From: Calidifontimicrobium sp035325925
GTDB taxonomy: Bacteria; Pseudomonadota; Gammaproteobacteria; Burkholderiales; Burkholderiaceae_C
NCBI RefSeq assembly: GCF_035325925.1
Contig: NZ_DAOKZA010000002.1
Location: 78,731-142,730, forward strand
Direction: 5' to 3'
Length of the DNA stretch: 64,000 nt
The stretch's first letter is position 1. The number at the start of each line of letters is the position of its first letter. A program made the position numbers and the translations under genes. Shown here one piece after another: positions 33,549-44,159 of this stretch. The notes beneath the pieces are model-generated. The model ran no database searches. It had not been told where the DNA came from and saw only the letters and a list, made by a program, of their open reading frames with translations.

Positions 33549-34439
33549 TCAGGCCTGCCGCGCCCGCGCCGCGTTGTGCGCGATGCCGTCGGCCAGGCGC
33601 GGCAGCAGCGCCTGCGGCAGGTCGTGGCCCCAGCCGGGGATGACCTCGATCTCGGCCGGCGCGATCTTGCTCACCAGGTCGTGCGCGGCGGCCACGCGCA
33701 CCAGCGGGTCGTCGCGCCCGTGCATCACTCGCGTCGGCGCGACGATGCGGCGCAGCAGGCGCGAGCGGTCGCCGTCGGCGGCGATGGCCAGCAGCTGGCG
33801 CGTCGCGCCGGCCGGGTGGAACGCGCGCTGCATCGCGGCCTGCAGCCGCACGGTGAGCTCGGTCGGGTCGGGCCGGTGGGCGGGGCTGGAAATCATCGTC
33901 AGCAGGCGGTGCATCTGCTCGAGCGCCGCGGCGCGGTCGGCACCGGTCGGACGGCGCAGCAGCGCGCGCCGCACCACCGGCGCCGGCGGCGGCAACCTGC
34001 GGTCGCCCGAGCTGGTCATCATCAGCGTCAGGCTGCGCACGCGCTGCGGGTGCCTCGCCGCGACGTGCTGCGCGATCATCCCGCCCATCGACGCGCCGCA
34101 CACATGGGCACGGTCGATGCCCAGCGCGTCGAGCACGCCCACCGTGTCGGCCGCCATGTCGGCCAGCGCGTACGGCGCGCGCACCGGCAGGCGCAGCGTG
34201 TAGCGCAGCGCGGCCCAGCCGATGCTGGGCACGCCGAGCTCGTCGAACCACTGGCTCAGCCCGATGTCTCGGTTGTCGAAGCGGATCACGCGAAAGCCGC
34301 GCGCCTGCAGCGCGGCGACGAGTTCGTCGGGCCAGGCGACGAGCTGCATCGCCAGCCCCATCACCAGCAGCAGCGGTTCGCCCCCGGGCGGGCCGCAGTC
34401 GTCGACCTCGATGCCGACGCCGTTGGCGACGACGCGCAT
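33549..34439 (-). CDS. Alpha/beta hydrolase
   Basis: 296 residues. The oxyanion segment LLLVMGLAMQLVAW is near residue 23, then FDNRDIGLSQ, the nucleophile elbow CGASMGGMIAQ (GxSxG, near residue 114), an acidic residue in MHGRDDPLV and a catalytic His in PGWGHDLP. This matches the soluble epoxide-hydrolase/lipase-like alpha/beta hydrolases. The ATG overlaps the stop of the upstream lipase gene as ATGA. Together with the wax ester synthase upstream, it suggests a neutral-lipid turnover operon. The substrate is inferred only. Confidence 0.88.
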   Translation of the reverse strand: MRVVANGVGIEVDDCGPPGGEPLLLVMGLAMQLVAWPDELVAALQARGFRVIRFDNRDIGLSQWFDELGVPSIGWAALRYTLRLPVRAPYALADMAADTVGVLDALGIDRAHVCGASMGGMIAQHVAARHPQRVRSLTLMMTSSGDRRLPPPAPVVRRALLRRPTGADRAAALEQMHRLLTMISSPAHRPDPTELTVRLQAAMQRAFHPAGATRQLLAIAADGDRSRLLRRIVAPTRVMHGRDDPLVRVAAAHDLVSKIAPAEIEVIPGWGHDLPQALLPRLADGIAHNAARARQA

Positions 34440-35338
34440 CAGCGCCCCGACGCCGCGGCCAGCGGGCCTTCGTGCGTGGTGCGGAAGAACCACCGACGCG
34501 CGCCCTGCGCGTCGAAACGCCGCCAGTGCGCCGGATCCTGCGCGAGGCGGTCGGCGATCGCGTACAGCGCCAGCGGGTTCATGCCCATGCCGATGTGGCT
34601 GGCGTGCACCTCGACGTTCTCGGCCAGCGGGTGTGCCGGGTCGTTGAGGCTGCATTGCCACGCGACGATGCCGTCGGTCTTGCTGTAGATCGACGTCGTG
34701 GGCACCGGGGGTGGCTCGCGCAGCAGCGCCAGCAGTTCGTCGTCATCGGTGTGCTGGCCGCTGACCAGCTCGTAGAAGCGCCAGGCGTTGGTGGCGCGCG
34801 GGTGGCCCGCGAACGGCGTGCCGAGCGTGATCACGCAGCGCACGTGCCCGGGCTGCTCCTTGGCGATCTCGCGTGCGTACACGCCGCCCAGGCTCCAGCC
34901 GATCAGGCTGACCTTCTCGCGGTGGCGCTCGGCGGCCTGCGCGACCATCGCGCGCGTCGCGTCGAGCACGCCGTGACGCGGCCCGAAGTTGAAACCCTGG
35001 CGCCACGGGTACGGCGTGTAGCCGCAGCCACGCAGGAAATGGCGCAGCGGCAGCGTCGTGATGTCCGAAGCACCCAGGCCCGGGAACACCAGCACCGGGT
35101 GTCCGTCGCCGGGCGGCAGGCGCCGCAGCCAGGGCAGCGCGGCGAGCAGTGCGGCCCACTCCCACGGCGCGCGCCCCTCGAGCATCATCAGCCAGGGGCC
35201 CGGCGCCTGCAGGCGCGCTGCGCTATCGGCGGCTTCGGCGCCGGCGTCGATCGACGCCGGCGGCAGGGCGATCGTGGGACGCGGTCGGCGGTGAACGGGC
35301 ATGGTCTTGTACAGCGTACCCTGGCGGGCACCTGCCAT
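34439..35338 (-). CDS. Lipase-like alpha/beta hydrolase (PGAP1/triacylglycerol lipase type)
   Basis: 299 residues. HPVLVFPGLGASDITT forms the oxyanion region, GWSLGGVYAREIA the nucleophile elbow (near residue 158), and a late Asp (YSKTDGIVAW) and His (VHASHIGMGMN) complete a triad in lipase order. No signal peptide is seen. The frame begins 5 bp after the wax ester synthase stop; an in-frame ATG at 35302 (MPVHRRPRP) is an alternative start, and neither has a strong Shine-Dalgarno. Its position between the acyltransferase and another hydrolase points to storage-lipid hydrolysis. Confidence 0.82.
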   Translation of the reverse strand: MAGARQGTLYKTMPVHRRPRPTIALPPASIDAGAEAADSAARLQAPGPWLMMLEGRAPWEWAALLAALPWLRRLPPGDGHPVLVFPGLGASDITTLPLRHFLRGCGYTPYPWRQGFNFGPRHGVLDATRAMVAQAAERHREKVSLIGWSLGGVYAREIAKEQPGHVRCVITLGTPFAGHPRATNAWRFYELVSGQHTDDDELLALLREPPPVPTTSIYSKTDGIVAWQCSLNDPAHPLAENVEVHASHIGMGMNPLALYAIADRLAQDPAHWRRFDAQGARRWFFRTTHEGPLAAASGR

Positions 35339-35343
35339 GCATG

Positions 35344-37089
35344 CTAGCGACTGCGCTTGCGTTTGGCTGGAGCGCTTGCCCTAGGTGCGCGTGTCGCCTT
35401 CGAGACAGTGTCACGCACACCGCCCACCACGCTGCCGACCGTCTTCGCCGCCATGTCGGGCACGACGCGGCCGAGCAGCCGCATCGCCTGCGTGCTCCCC
35501 AGCGTCTGCCCCACCGCCGAGCCCATCGCGCTGCCGAACGCCGTCGCGCCGCGTGCGGCGTCGACCACCGACTTCGGCACCGCCAGGTTGACCACCTGCT
35601 CGAGCTCGCGCCCGGCGCGGCGCGCCACGCCGCGCGCGATGTCGCCGGCGCTCGGCGGCTCGTCGCCGGGCAGCGGCAGCGCACGCAGGTCGTCGAACGC
35701 CACGCGGATGTCCTCGGCGAGCAGCCGCACGTCGGGCATCGCGAGCGCGTCGGCCATCAGGCCGAAGTCCAGCGACTGGTCGTAGCTCTGCACCGTGATG
35801 TTCAGCGCGAGCCCGTGCACGACGATCGAGGTCGGGTGGTTCGTCAGCATGCGCGCGCCGGCCAGGTACAGCGGCGCCGCCGGCCCGGGCACGTTGGAGA
35901 TCACCAGGTTGGCGACGCTGGGGATGCGGTCGGCGACGCGCGCCTTGCCGTACAGCTTGGTCGCCGCCTCGAGCAGCCAGGGCACGCCGATCGACGGGTA
36001 GTCGGTCGGCAGCACGCCCTTGAGCGCGCCCATCGTGTCCTTCATCGCCGCGGTGGCGGCCCTGACGTGTGCCAGCCGCTTCAGCGGGTCGGCCAGGTGC
36101 GTGCCCAGGCTGACCAGGCTCATCGACGCCTGGTTGTCGCTGCTCGCGTCCCCGGCCTCGCGCAGCGAGATCGGCACCGCCGCGATCATCGACTTGCGCG
36201 GCAGGTTGCGCTGGCGCCCGAAGTAGCGCCGCAGCGCCGAGCCGCACACCATCAGCACCATGTCGTTGATCGTCGCGCCGTGGGCGCGCCCGAGCAGGCG
36301 CACCTCGTTGAGCGGCAGCGACACCGCGGCGAACGCGCGGCCGACGCCGACCGACACGTTCAGCGGCGTGCGCGGCGCCAGCGTGACGTTGCTGAAGCCC
36401 TTGTCGCGCCCGGCCAGCGCGCGCGACGCGGCGCCGCCCAGCGTGCCGACGGTCGCCGGCAGCTCGCGCACGATTTTCGCGACCTGCTGCACCTCGGCGC
36501 CGAAGGCGCTGCGCAGCATCTCGACGACGCCGGGCACGATCTCCGGCGACCGCGCGGCCGCCTTCACCTTCGGCAGCGTGCGCGGCTGCGGCGTGAGGTC
36601 GAGGATCGCGTTGGCCAGTGCCACCGCGGCCTGGCCGTCGACCGCGGCGTGGTGCAGCTGCGTGTACAGGCCCACGCGCCGGCGCCCTTCGACGCTCGGG
36701 CCGAGGCCTTCGAAGACATGCATCTTCCACAGCGGGCGTTCGCGGTCGAGCAGCACCGCGTGCAGGCGGCCGACCTCGGCCTCGAGCTCGGGCATGCCGC
36801 TGCCGTGGCGCGCCGTCTTCGGCAGTCGCAGTTCGACGACGTGCTCGCGCAGGTCGGGTTCGGCGTCGATCCACGCCGGGTTGGCCAGGTTCAGCGGCAT
36901 CCACCACAGCCGCCGGCGCAGCGCCGGCGCCACCGGCAGGCGCGACTTCAGGTGGCGGCGCAGGTCGTTGACGAAGCGCCCGCGATAGCCGGCCGGCAGC
37001 TCGAGCACGTGCAGCGCGCCGACGTGCATCGGCATCTGCGGTGTCTCCAGGTGCAGGAACAGGGCGTCGAGGCCGGACAGGTGGTTCAT
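35344..37089 (-). CDS. Wax ester synthase / diacylglycerol acyltransferase (WS/DGAT)
   Basis: 581 residues. The N-terminus LSGLDALFLHLETPQMPMHV and the catalytic HHAAVDG (HHxxxDG, near residue 140) are diagnostic of the family. A later NISNVPGP-type motif (LVISNVPGPAAPLYLAG) is also present. It esterifies acyl-CoA to fatty alcohols or diacylglycerol. The C-terminal 110 residues (from about residue 470) form a low-complexity Ala/Arg-rich tail beyond the usual 460-residue core, ending in a Lys/Arg cluster. The ATG at 37089 was preferred to a GTG at 37113 because it matches the family start. Confidence 0.93.
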   Translation of the reverse strand: MNHLSGLDALFLHLETPQMPMHVGALHVLELPAGYRGRFVNDLRRHLKSRLPVAPALRRRLWWMPLNLANPAWIDAEPDLREHVVELRLPKTARHGSGMPELEAEVGRLHAVLLDRERPLWKMHVFEGLGPSVEGRRRVGLYTQLHHAAVDGQAAVALANAILDLTPQPRTLPKVKAAARSPEIVPGVVEMLRSAFGAEVQQVAKIVRELPATVGTLGGAASRALAGRDKGFSNVTLAPRTPLNVSVGVGRAFAAVSLPLNEVRLLGRAHGATINDMVLMVCGSALRRYFGRQRNLPRKSMIAAVPISLREAGDASSDNQASMSLVSLGTHLADPLKRLAHVRAATAAMKDTMGALKGVLPTDYPSIGVPWLLEAATKLYGKARVADRIPSVANLVISNVPGPAAPLYLAGARMLTNHPTSIVVHGLALNITVQSYDQSLDFGLMADALAMPDVRLLAEDIRVAFDDLRALPLPGDEPPSAGDIARGVARRAGRELEQVVNLAVPKSVVDAARGATAFGSAMGSAVGQTLGSTQAMRLLGRVVPDMAAKTVGSVVGGVRDTVSKATRAPRASAPAKRKRSR

Positions 37090-37158
37090 CGCGTTGCCGT
37101 GGAAAGCGGACACCGCGATCCTAGGGCCACGCCGCGGACGCCCGGCGCGGGATTGCCC

Positions 37159-38067
37159 CTAACGCCGGGCCGCCTGCGGGCCCATGGCGCGCCGCACGCC
37201 GAGCAGTTCGTTGGCCACCAGCGCGACGAGCACCAGCGCGCCGCCGCCCAGTACCGCCGGCGAAGGCGTCTCGCCGCCACCGAGCCAGGCCCAGGCGACG
37301 CCGAAGATCACCTCGAGCAGCGCCAGCAGCGACACCTCGGGCGCGCTCAGCACGCGAGCCGCCGACACCGCCAGCAGGCAGGGGACCGCGAGCTGCGCCA
37401 CGCCGAGCAGCGCCAGCCACGCCACGTCGCGCCCGCCGGCCTCGAACGGCCAGGCCAGCGGCAGCGTCGCCAGCGCCGACAGCGTCGCGCCGATCAGCAC
37501 GGCGGGCAGCATGTCGGGCGCCGGCGCGCTGCGCCGCGGCGAGCGCAGGCTCTGGATCAGCGTCCAGTTCACCGCCGCGGCCACCGGCACCGCCAGTGCG
37601 ACCGCCACGCCGAGCACGTGCCGCGCCCCGGCGCCGTGCACCTCGCTGCCGTACATCCACGCGATGCCCACGCCGGCCGCGACGATCGCGCCCCAGGTGC
37701 GCGGCGGCAGCCGGTGGCCGAGCCACAGGCGCGCGGCCAGCGCCGCGATCAGCGGCGACACGGCCATCGTCACCAGCACGTTGGCCACCGTCGTCAGCGT
37801 GATCGCGACCATGAACGCGGTGAACATGACGCTCCAGCACAGGCCCGACAGCCACATGACGCGACCGCCGCCGCGCAGCGACGCGACGAGCACCGCCGGC
37901 CCGCGCAGCCAGCCGAGCAGCACCACCAGCGCCAGCGCGTTGAACGCGCTGCGCCAGAACGTGACCTCGAAGGTCTTCGCGGCGTCGAGCTGGCGCGTGA
38001 CGACGCCGGCGATGCTCCACAGCAGCGTCGCCAGCACCATCGTCGCCACGGCCCGTCGGTGCGTCAT
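37159..38067 (-). CDS. EamA/DMT-family transporter
   Basis: 302 residues with ten predicted membrane helices in two EamA repeats (LATLLWSIAGVVTRQLD...FWRSAFNALALVVLL and the second copy with VSLLALLEVIFGVAWAWLGG). It is a drug/metabolite transporter of unknown substrate, probably an exporter in the inner membrane. It lies 25 bp downstream of typA on the same strand and could be read from that operon. Confidence 0.9.
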   Translation of the reverse strand: MTHRRAVATMVLATLLWSIAGVVTRQLDAAKTFEVTFWRSAFNALALVVLLGWLRGPAVLVASLRGGGRVMWLSGLCWSVMFTAFMVAITLTTVANVLVTMAVSPLIAALAARLWLGHRLPPRTWGAIVAAGVGIAWMYGSEVHGAGARHVLGVAVALAVPVAAAVNWTLIQSLRSPRRSAPAPDMLPAVLIGATLSALATLPLAWPFEAGGRDVAWLALLGVAQLAVPCLLAVSAARVLSAPEVSLLALLEVIFGVAWAWLGGGETPSPAVLGGGALVLVALVANELLGVRRAMGPQAARR

Positions 38068-38092
38068 CGCGTCGAACCGGCCGGCGCGGCGT

Positions 38093-39906
<1,814 letters not shown>

Positions 39907-39910
<4 letters not shown>

Positions 39911-40851
39911 GAGGGCTCTCGTGGTTCGAGCAGCCCGGCCACCTCGGCCGGGCTGAGCAGTCGGTCGGCGATCAGTTCGCCGGCGGTGATGTGCGCGCTG
40001 CCGAGGAAGGCGCGCGGCTGCGCGCCGTACACGCGCACCGCGGGGGCGTCGGGCAGGCGCACGCGGCGGCGCAGGCCGGTGAGGAAGCGCCCCGCCTCGT
40101 CGTCGGGCAGCGACACCGGCGGCCAGTGCGCCACCAGCACGTCGGGCGGCAGCAGCCGCGCGTCGCGCTGCGCCTCGTCGAGCGCCTGCAGCGCGTCGAG
40201 CGTCGCGGCGTCTTCGACGCGCAGCGCGCCGCTCGCGGTTCGGCGCAGCGCCGACAGGTGCGCGCCGCAGCCCAGCGCGTCGCCGAGGTCCTCGGCCAGC
40301 GTGCGCACGTAGGTGCCCTTGCTGCACACCACGTCGAGCACCAGCCGCTGGCCGTCCGACTCGACGACGTCGAGGCGGCGGACCGTGACGCGGCGCGGCG
40401 CACGCTCGACGCTGACGCCGGCGCGCGCGTAGTCGTACAGCGCGCGGCCCCGGTGCTTGAGCGCCGAGTGCATCGGCGGCACCTGGTCGAGCGGCCCGAC
40501 GAAGCGCACGCAGGCTGCGTCGATCGCACCGCGGTCGACCTGGACCGGGCGCCGCGCGACGACCTCGCCCTCGGCGTCGCCGGTGGTCGTCGTGACGCCG
40601 AGCGCCAGCGTCGCGCGGTAGGCCTTGTCGGCGTCGAGGCTCGCCTGCGCGAACTTGGTCGCCGCGCCGAAGCAGATCGGCAGCAGCCCGCTGGCCAGCG
40701 GGTCGAGCGTGCCGGTGTGGCCGGCCTTCTCGGCGCGGTACAGCCGCCTGGCCCGCTGCAGCGCGTCGTTGCTCGACAGGCCGGACGGCTTGTCGAGCAG
40801 CAGCACGCCGTGCAAGGCACGGCGCGGCACGCGCACGCGCGGCTCACCCAT
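39907..40851 (-). CDS. truB: tRNA pseudouridine-55 synthase
   Basis: 314 residues. Catalytic motif GHTGTLDPLASGLLP (Asp nucleophile near residue 50) and conserved KGTYVRTLAEDLG. A C-terminal PUA-like domain (LPDAPAVRVYGAQPRAFLG) is present. It modifies U55 in the T-loop of tRNAs. It starts one base after the rbfA stop and overlaps typA at its end, so translation of the three is probably coupled. Confidence 0.97.
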
Positions 40852-40852
40852 G

Positions 40853-41215
40853 TCAGTCCTTGGCCTGGCTCGCGTTCGCGCGGCGGATCAGGTCGTTGAG
40901 CTCGGCGGCGCGTTCGGTCGTGCGGTCGAAATGGAAGTGCAGCGTCGGCACGGTGTGGATCGCCAGTCGCTTGAACAGGCCGTTGCGCAGGAAGCCCGCG
41001 GCCTCGTTGAGCGCGATCTCGCACTCGGCGGGGTCGCCCACGAGCAGCGAGAACCAGACCTGCGCATGCGCGTAGTCGGGCGAGACGTCGACCGCGCTGA
41101 TCGTCAGCATGCCGATGCGCGGATCCTTCAGCTCGCGGATCAGCTCGGCCAGGTCGCGCTGGATCTGGTCGGCCACGCGGTAGCTGCGGTTGGGGATCGA
41201 TCGCTTGTGTCTCAT
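40853..41215 (-). CDS. rbfA: Ribosome-binding factor A
   Basis: 120 residues of KH-like fold: RVADQIQRDLAELIRELKDP near the N-terminus, then the family motif VSPDYAHAQVWFSLL. It assists 16S rRNA 5' processing and 30S maturation in the cold. It lies 68 bp after infB; the gap holds a strong terminator hairpin. The ATG at 41215 was chosen because a longer frame (to 41374) reads through the terminator and into infB. Confidence 0.96.
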   Translation of the reverse strand: MRHKRSIPNRSYRVADQIQRDLAELIRELKDPRIGMLTISAVDVSPDYAHAQVWFSLLVGDPAECEIALNEAAGFLRNGLFKRLAIHTVPTLHFHFDRTTERAAELNDLIRRANASQAKD

Positions 41216-41228
41216 CGTGCCGCTCCAC

Positions 41229-41261
41229 AAAAATCGAAGCCCCGCCGGCCGGCGGGGCTTC
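41229..41261 (-). terminator. Strong intrinsic terminator between infB and rbfA
   Basis: On the minus strand the perfect inverted repeat GAAGCCCCGCCGG/CCGGCGGGGCTTC (41261-41236) is followed by GA and TTTTT (41233-41229). It lies just after the infB stop, inside what is usually a single operon, so it should lower or condition expression of rbfA-truB-typA, or end the rimP-nusA-infB transcript. Confidence 0.85.
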
Positions 41262-41283
41262 GGACGAGCGCCGCCGGAACCGG

Positions 41284-44109
41284 TCAGAGCGTGCGTGCCA
41301 CTTCCTTGATCTCGAAGAACTCGAGCTGGTCGCCTTCCTTGATGTCGTTGTAGTTCTTCAGCTTGATGCCGCACTCGAAGCCTTCCTTGACCTCGCGCAC
41401 GTCCTCCTTGATGCGGCGCACCGACTCGACCTCGCCGGTGTAGACGACCACGTGGTCGCGCAGCAGGCGGAAGCGCGCGCCGCGGCGCACCACCCCGGCG
41501 GTGACCATCGAGCCGGCCACCGTGCCGATCTTCGAGGCGACGAACACCTGCCGGATCTCGGCGGTGCCGATGACCTCCTCGCGCTGCTCGGGCGCCAGCA
41601 GCCCGCTCATCGCCGCCTTCACGTCGTCGACCGCGTCGTAGATGATGTTGTAGTAGCGGATATCGACGCCGCTGCCCTCGGCGAGCTTGCGCGCCCCGGC
41701 GTCGGCGCGCACGTTGAAGCCGATGACGACGGCCTTCGACGCCAGCGCGAGGTTGACGTCGCTCTCGCTGACGGCGCCGACGGCGGCGTGCACGATCTGC
41801 ACCTTCACCTCGTCGGTCGACAGCTTGAGCAGCGAGGTCGCGAGCGCCTCCTGCGAGCCCTGCACGTCGGCCTTGACGATCAGCGGCAGCGTCAGCACCT
41901 TGCCCTCGCCCATCTGCTCGAACATGCTCTCGAGCTTGGCGGCCTGACGCTTGTTGAGCGTGACCTCGCGGTACTTGCCCTGGCGGAAGGTGGCGATCTC
42001 GCGCGCGCGGCGCTCGTCGGCGAGCACCATGAACTCGTCGCCCGCCGCCGGCACCTCGGTCAGGCCCTGGATCTCGACCGGGATCGACGGCCCCGCCTCC
42101 TGGGCCGGCTTGCCGTCCTCGTCGAGCATCGCGCGCACCCGCCCGTACGAGCTGCCGGCGAGCACGACGTCGCCGCGCCTGAGCGTGCCCGACTGCACCA
42201 GCACGGTGGCCACCGGGCCCTTGCCCTTGTCCAGCCGGGCCTCGATCACCAGGCCCTTGGCCGGCGCGTCGACCGGCGCCGTCAGCTCGAGCACCTCGGC
42301 CTGCAGCAGCACCTGCTCGAGCAGTTCGTCGATGCCCTGGCCGGTCTTGGCCGACACCGCGCAGAACGGCGAGTCGCCACCGAACTCCTCGGGCACCACC
42401 GACTCGGCGACCAGTTCGCTGCGCACGCGCTCGGGGTTGGCGTCGGGCTTGTCGATCTTGTTGATCGCCACGACGATCGGCACGCCCGCGGCCTTCGCGT
42501 GGTGGATCGCCTCCTTGGTCTGCGGCATCACGCCGTCGTCGGCGGCGACGACCAGGATCACGATGTCGGTGGCCTTCGCGCCGCGCGCGCGCATCGCCGT
42601 GAACGCCTCGTGGCCCGGCGTGTCGAGGAAGGTGATCATGCCGCGCGGCGTCTGCACGTGGTACGCGCCGATGTGCTGCGTGATGCCGCCGGCCTCGCCG
42701 GCCGCGACGCGGCTGGTGCGGATGTGGTCGAGCAGCGAGGTCTTGCCGTGGTCGACGTGGCCCATCACGGTGACCACGGGCGCGCGCGGCAGCGCCTCGG
42801 CGTGCGACGACGTCTCGCCCTCCTCGACCAGGAATGCCTCGGGGCTGTCGAGCTTGGCGGCGAACGCCTTGTGCCCCATCTCCTCGACGACGATCATCGC
42901 CGTCTCCTGGTCGAGCTGCTGGTTGATCGTCACCATCTGCCCGAGCTTCATCAGCTGCTTGATGACCTCGCTGGCCTTGACGCTCATCTTGTGCGCGAGG
43001 TCGGCCACCGAGATCGTCTCGGGCACGTGCACCTCGTGCACCGGCGCCTCGGCGGGCGCGACGTAGCTCGACTCGCCCTCGCCGCGGTCGCCGCCGCGCC
43101 GTGCGCCGCCGCGCGGCGCCTTCCAGCCGCCACGCGCCGCGCCGGCGTCGGTGCGTCCCTTGACCGCCCCCGGACGCTTGGCGCCGTCGGCCCAGGCCGA
43201 CGACATCTTGTCCGACTTGACCGACTTCTTGTCGCCCGGCTTGGCGGCACCGGCCGCACCCGGCGCGGCGGCAGCGGTCTTCGGCCGATGGATCGTGCCC
43301 GCGATGCCGGCCTTCGCCGCCTCGGCCGGCTTGGCCTCCTCGGGCTTCTTGGCGGTCAGCACCTTGCGCGGCTGCGACATCATCGCGCGGATCGCCGCGG
43401 CCTCGGCCTCGGCGGCCTTGCGGCGCTTCTCCAGATCGGCCAGGCGCTGCTTCTCGGCAGCGTCGACGTCGACCGCCTTGACCACGCGCAGCGCCGGCTT
43501 CGGCGCTTCGGCGGCGGGGGCGGGGGCGGGCACAGGCGGCTCGGCCTTGGCCTTGGCGCCGGCCTGCTTGGCTGCCTCGGCGGCGGCGAGCTCGGCAGCG
43601 GCCTTCTCGGCGGCCTCGCGCGCGCGTTGCTCGGCGGCCTCGCGTTCGGCGCGCTCCTCGGCCTCGCGCTGGCGGCGGCGCTCGGCGAGCTCCTCCTCCT
43701 GGCGCTTGAGCAGGTCGGCCTGGCGCTGCGCCTCTTCCTCGCGGCGCTGCAGTTCGGCTTCGTCGATCACCGGCGCGGCGGGCGCGGCCTCCTCGGCCGG
43801 CGCCGCCTCCTCGCGCTTGACGAACACGCGCTTCTTGCGCACCTCGACCTGGATCGTGCGCGCCTTGCCGCTGGCGTCGGCCTGCTTGATCTCGCTGGTG
43901 CTCTTGCGCGTGAGCGTGATCTTCTTGCGTTCGCCACCGGCCGTGCCGTGGACGGTGCGCAGGTACTCGAGCAGGCGCTCCTTGTCGTGCTCGGTCAGCG
44001 CATCGTCGGTCGAGCCCTTGCGCACGCCAGCCGACTGCAGCTGCTCGAGCAGCGTTGCCGCCGGGCGGTTGAGCTCGGCGGCCAACTGGGCGACGGTGGT
44101 GACTGCCAT
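41284..44109 (-). CDS. infB: Translation initiation factor IF-2
   Basis: 941 residues. Two IF2_N-type modules (TVAQLAAELNRPAATLLEQL at the start and ISVADLAHKMSVKASEVIKQ near residue 365) flank a long Ala/Glu/Arg-rich, probably coiled-coil linker (about residues 115-260). The G domain starts near 440 (VMGHVDHGKTSLLDHIR; DTPGHEAF; NKIDK) and domains II-IV follow. It brings fMet-tRNA to the 30S subunit and promotes subunit joining. It follows nusA by 50 bp. The linker length is within the variable range of the family. Confidence 0.98.
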   Translation of the reverse strand: MAVTTVAQLAAELNRPAATLLEQLQSAGVRKGSTDDALTEHDKERLLEYLRTVHGTAGGERKKITLTRKSTSEIKQADASGKARTIQVEVRKKRVFVKREEAAPAEEAAPAAPVIDEAELQRREEEAQRQADLLKRQEEELAERRRQREAEERAEREAAEQRAREAAEKAAAELAAAEAAKQAGAKAKAEPPVPAPAPAAEAPKPALRVVKAVDVDAAEKQRLADLEKRRKAAEAEAAAIRAMMSQPRKVLTAKKPEEAKPAEAAKAGIAGTIHRPKTAAAAPGAAGAAKPGDKKSVKSDKMSSAWADGAKRPGAVKGRTDAGAARGGWKAPRGGARRGGDRGEGESSYVAPAEAPVHEVHVPETISVADLAHKMSVKASEVIKQLMKLGQMVTINQQLDQETAMIVVEEMGHKAFAAKLDSPEAFLVEEGETSSHAEALPRAPVVTVMGHVDHGKTSLLDHIRTSRVAAGEAGGITQHIGAYHVQTPRGMITFLDTPGHEAFTAMRARGAKATDIVILVVAADDGVMPQTKEAIHHAKAAGVPIVVAINKIDKPDANPERVRSELVAESVVPEEFGGDSPFCAVSAKTGQGIDELLEQVLLQAEVLELTAPVDAPAKGLVIEARLDKGKGPVATVLVQSGTLRRGDVVLAGSSYGRVRAMLDEDGKPAQEAGPSIPVEIQGLTEVPAAGDEFMVLADERRAREIATFRQGKYREVTLNKRQAAKLESMFEQMGEGKVLTLPLIVKADVQGSQEALATSLLKLSTDEVKVQIVHAAVGAVSESDVNLALASKAVVIGFNVRADAGARKLAEGSGVDIRYYNIIYDAVDDVKAAMSGLLAPEQREEVIGTAEIRQVFVASKIGTVAGSMVTAGVVRRGARFRLLRDHVVVYTGEVESVRRIKEDVREVKEGFECGIKLKNYNDIKEGDQLEFFEIKEVARTL

Positions 44110-44159
44110 CTGGGATTTCCTTGCTTCGTTAACCGGTGGACGCGGTGCGGCGGCGGCGC

